Source: Schaedlerella glycyrrhizinilytica_A (GTDB taxonomy: Bacteria > Bacillota > Clostridia > Lachnospirales > Lachnospiraceae). From it: a DNA stretch of 64,000 nt. A program made the position numbers and the translations under genes. The stretch lies in assembly GCF_042852765.1 (NCBI RefSeq), contig NZ_AP031414.1; one strand, given 5' to 3'. Shown piece after piece: positions 63,641 to 64,000 of the stretch (the first letter of the stretch is position 1; each line of letters starts with the position of its first letter). A model generated the notes under the pieces. The model was not told the DNA's origin, searched no databases, and saw only the letters and a list, made by a program, of their open reading frames with translations.

Positions 63641-63847
63641 TTAACTATTCTCACTATTATTTGATTCAGTGATTTTTTTCTTCTTTGGAGAAACCAGTTT
63701 GTGACCGGAATAAATGGACATGCCCATACAAAGCAATGAAGAATAGGCAAAATATTTATGTGCAGTCATAGATTTTTTGATTCCAGAATAAATGCATCCC
63801 AACATACAGAAAAGTGCTCCGAGGGACCAGTATTTATGCGATTTCAT
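63641..63847 (-). CDS. Small membrane protein (68 aa)
   Basis: Two hydrophobic segments in related repeats: HKYWSLGALFCMLGCIYSGIKKS and HKYFAYSSLLCMGMSIYSGHKL, then a lysine-rich tail. AGGAGGT precedes the ATG on the minus strand. The internal duplication suggests a two-helix hairpin in the membrane. Function unknown. Confidence 0.65.
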   Translation of the reverse strand: MKSHKYWSLGALFCMLGCIYSGIKKSMTAHKYFAYSSLLCMGMSIYSGHKLVSPKKKKITESNNSENS

Positions 63848-63925
63848 GATTTGATACCTCCTTTGATTTAACTGATTCCATCATAACGCTTTTTTTACGA
63901 ATATGCAAAGAAAACTCTGAAATAT

Positions 63926-63945
63926 AGTTCTATAGAATTAGAACT
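63926..63945. promoter_or_regulatory. Inverted repeat upstream of the small membrane protein gene
   Basis: AGTTCTA (63926-63932) and TAGAACT (63939-63945), perfect 7-bp arms, six-base spacer, about 80 bases from the minus-strand start. Operator candidate. I see no gene from 63848 to the window end. Confidence 0.4.
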
Positions 63946-64000
63946 TGGTTTTGCGATTCTGTATATTTAAGATATCCACAAGTATACTAAATTCAGAACG

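Noticed and set aside
1..64000. CRISPR arrays, rRNA and tRNA genes
   Set aside because: I saw no regularly spaced direct repeats, rRNA-like sequence or convincing cloverleaf in the window.

Overview
The window is low-to-moderate GC Firmicute DNA, most likely from a gut Lachnospiraceae or a related clostridium. The evidence is the strong AGGAGG ribosome sites, the codon usage, and a backbone of genes typical of Tn1549/CTn-like integrative conjugative elements (ICEs) in that family. Both ends of the element lie outside the window: no integrase, attachment site or type IV secretion genes are visible.

Layout. (1) 1-19.5 kb, ICE backbone: 3' part of topoisomerase III, a 2,093-aa sortase-anchored thioester/Cna-B adhesin, a small basic protein, a DUF5688 protein, a 2,560-aa methylase/SNF2 helicase and a YodL-domain protein. 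A TnpV-like gene lies in another frame inside the helicase gene. Several junctions carry a hairpin plus T-tract just ahead of the ribosome site. A PIN-domain remnant marks the end of this block. (2) 19.8-23.0 kb, regulation: a small Cro/CI protein, then a complete agr-type quorum-sensing set (LytTR regulator, GHKL kinase, a 52-aa AgrD-like peptide, AgrB protease). (3) 23.1-42.4 kb, biosynthesis: type II thioesterase, Sfp-type phosphopantetheinyl transferase, salicylate-type AMP ligase, two NRPSs, a reductase fused to a methyltransferase, and a second NAD(P)-dependent protein. All three amino-acid adenylation domains carry the cysteine code and each module has a cyclization domain, so the assembly line should make a salicyl-capped poly-thiazoline/thiazolidine metallophore. 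The gene set resembles yersiniabactin/pyochelin systems and, most closely as I recall, the equibactin (eqb) locus carried by ICESe2 of Streptococcus equi. (4) 42.5-50.0 kb, transport: an ECF transporter (S, T, double ATPase), an AraC-type activator, and two half-ABC proteins of the YbtP/YbtQ (IrtAB) kind. (5) 50.0-56.1 kb, a scarred junction: an IS21-family insertion with a 5-bp target duplication, a duplicated ICE segment, a membrane-anchored hydrolase, a frameshifted DtxR-family repressor gene and a decayed transposase. (6) 56.2-64 kb, ICE backbone again: relaxase and MobC with an oriT candidate, MmcQ/YjbR protein, flavodoxin, Cro/CI protein, S24-type repressor, Y-family polymerase, a LexA DNA-binding domain alone, and small ICE proteins.

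How it works together (inference). The agr module would link cargo expression to cell density. A DtxR-type palindrome in the promoter ahead of the thioesterase gene suggests metal repression of biosynthesis, but the only DtxR-like gene in view is broken. The AraC protein probably activates both transporter operons, whose promoters share an ungapped motif at identical spacing from the -10 box. The biosynthetic block is a mosaic: base composition drops sharply inside the first NRPS gene near 33.2 kb and stays low to 42.5 kb.

The metallophore class is known; the combination of ICE, agr switch, three-cysteine assembly line and dual transporters looks unusual, and several architectural details deserve checking.
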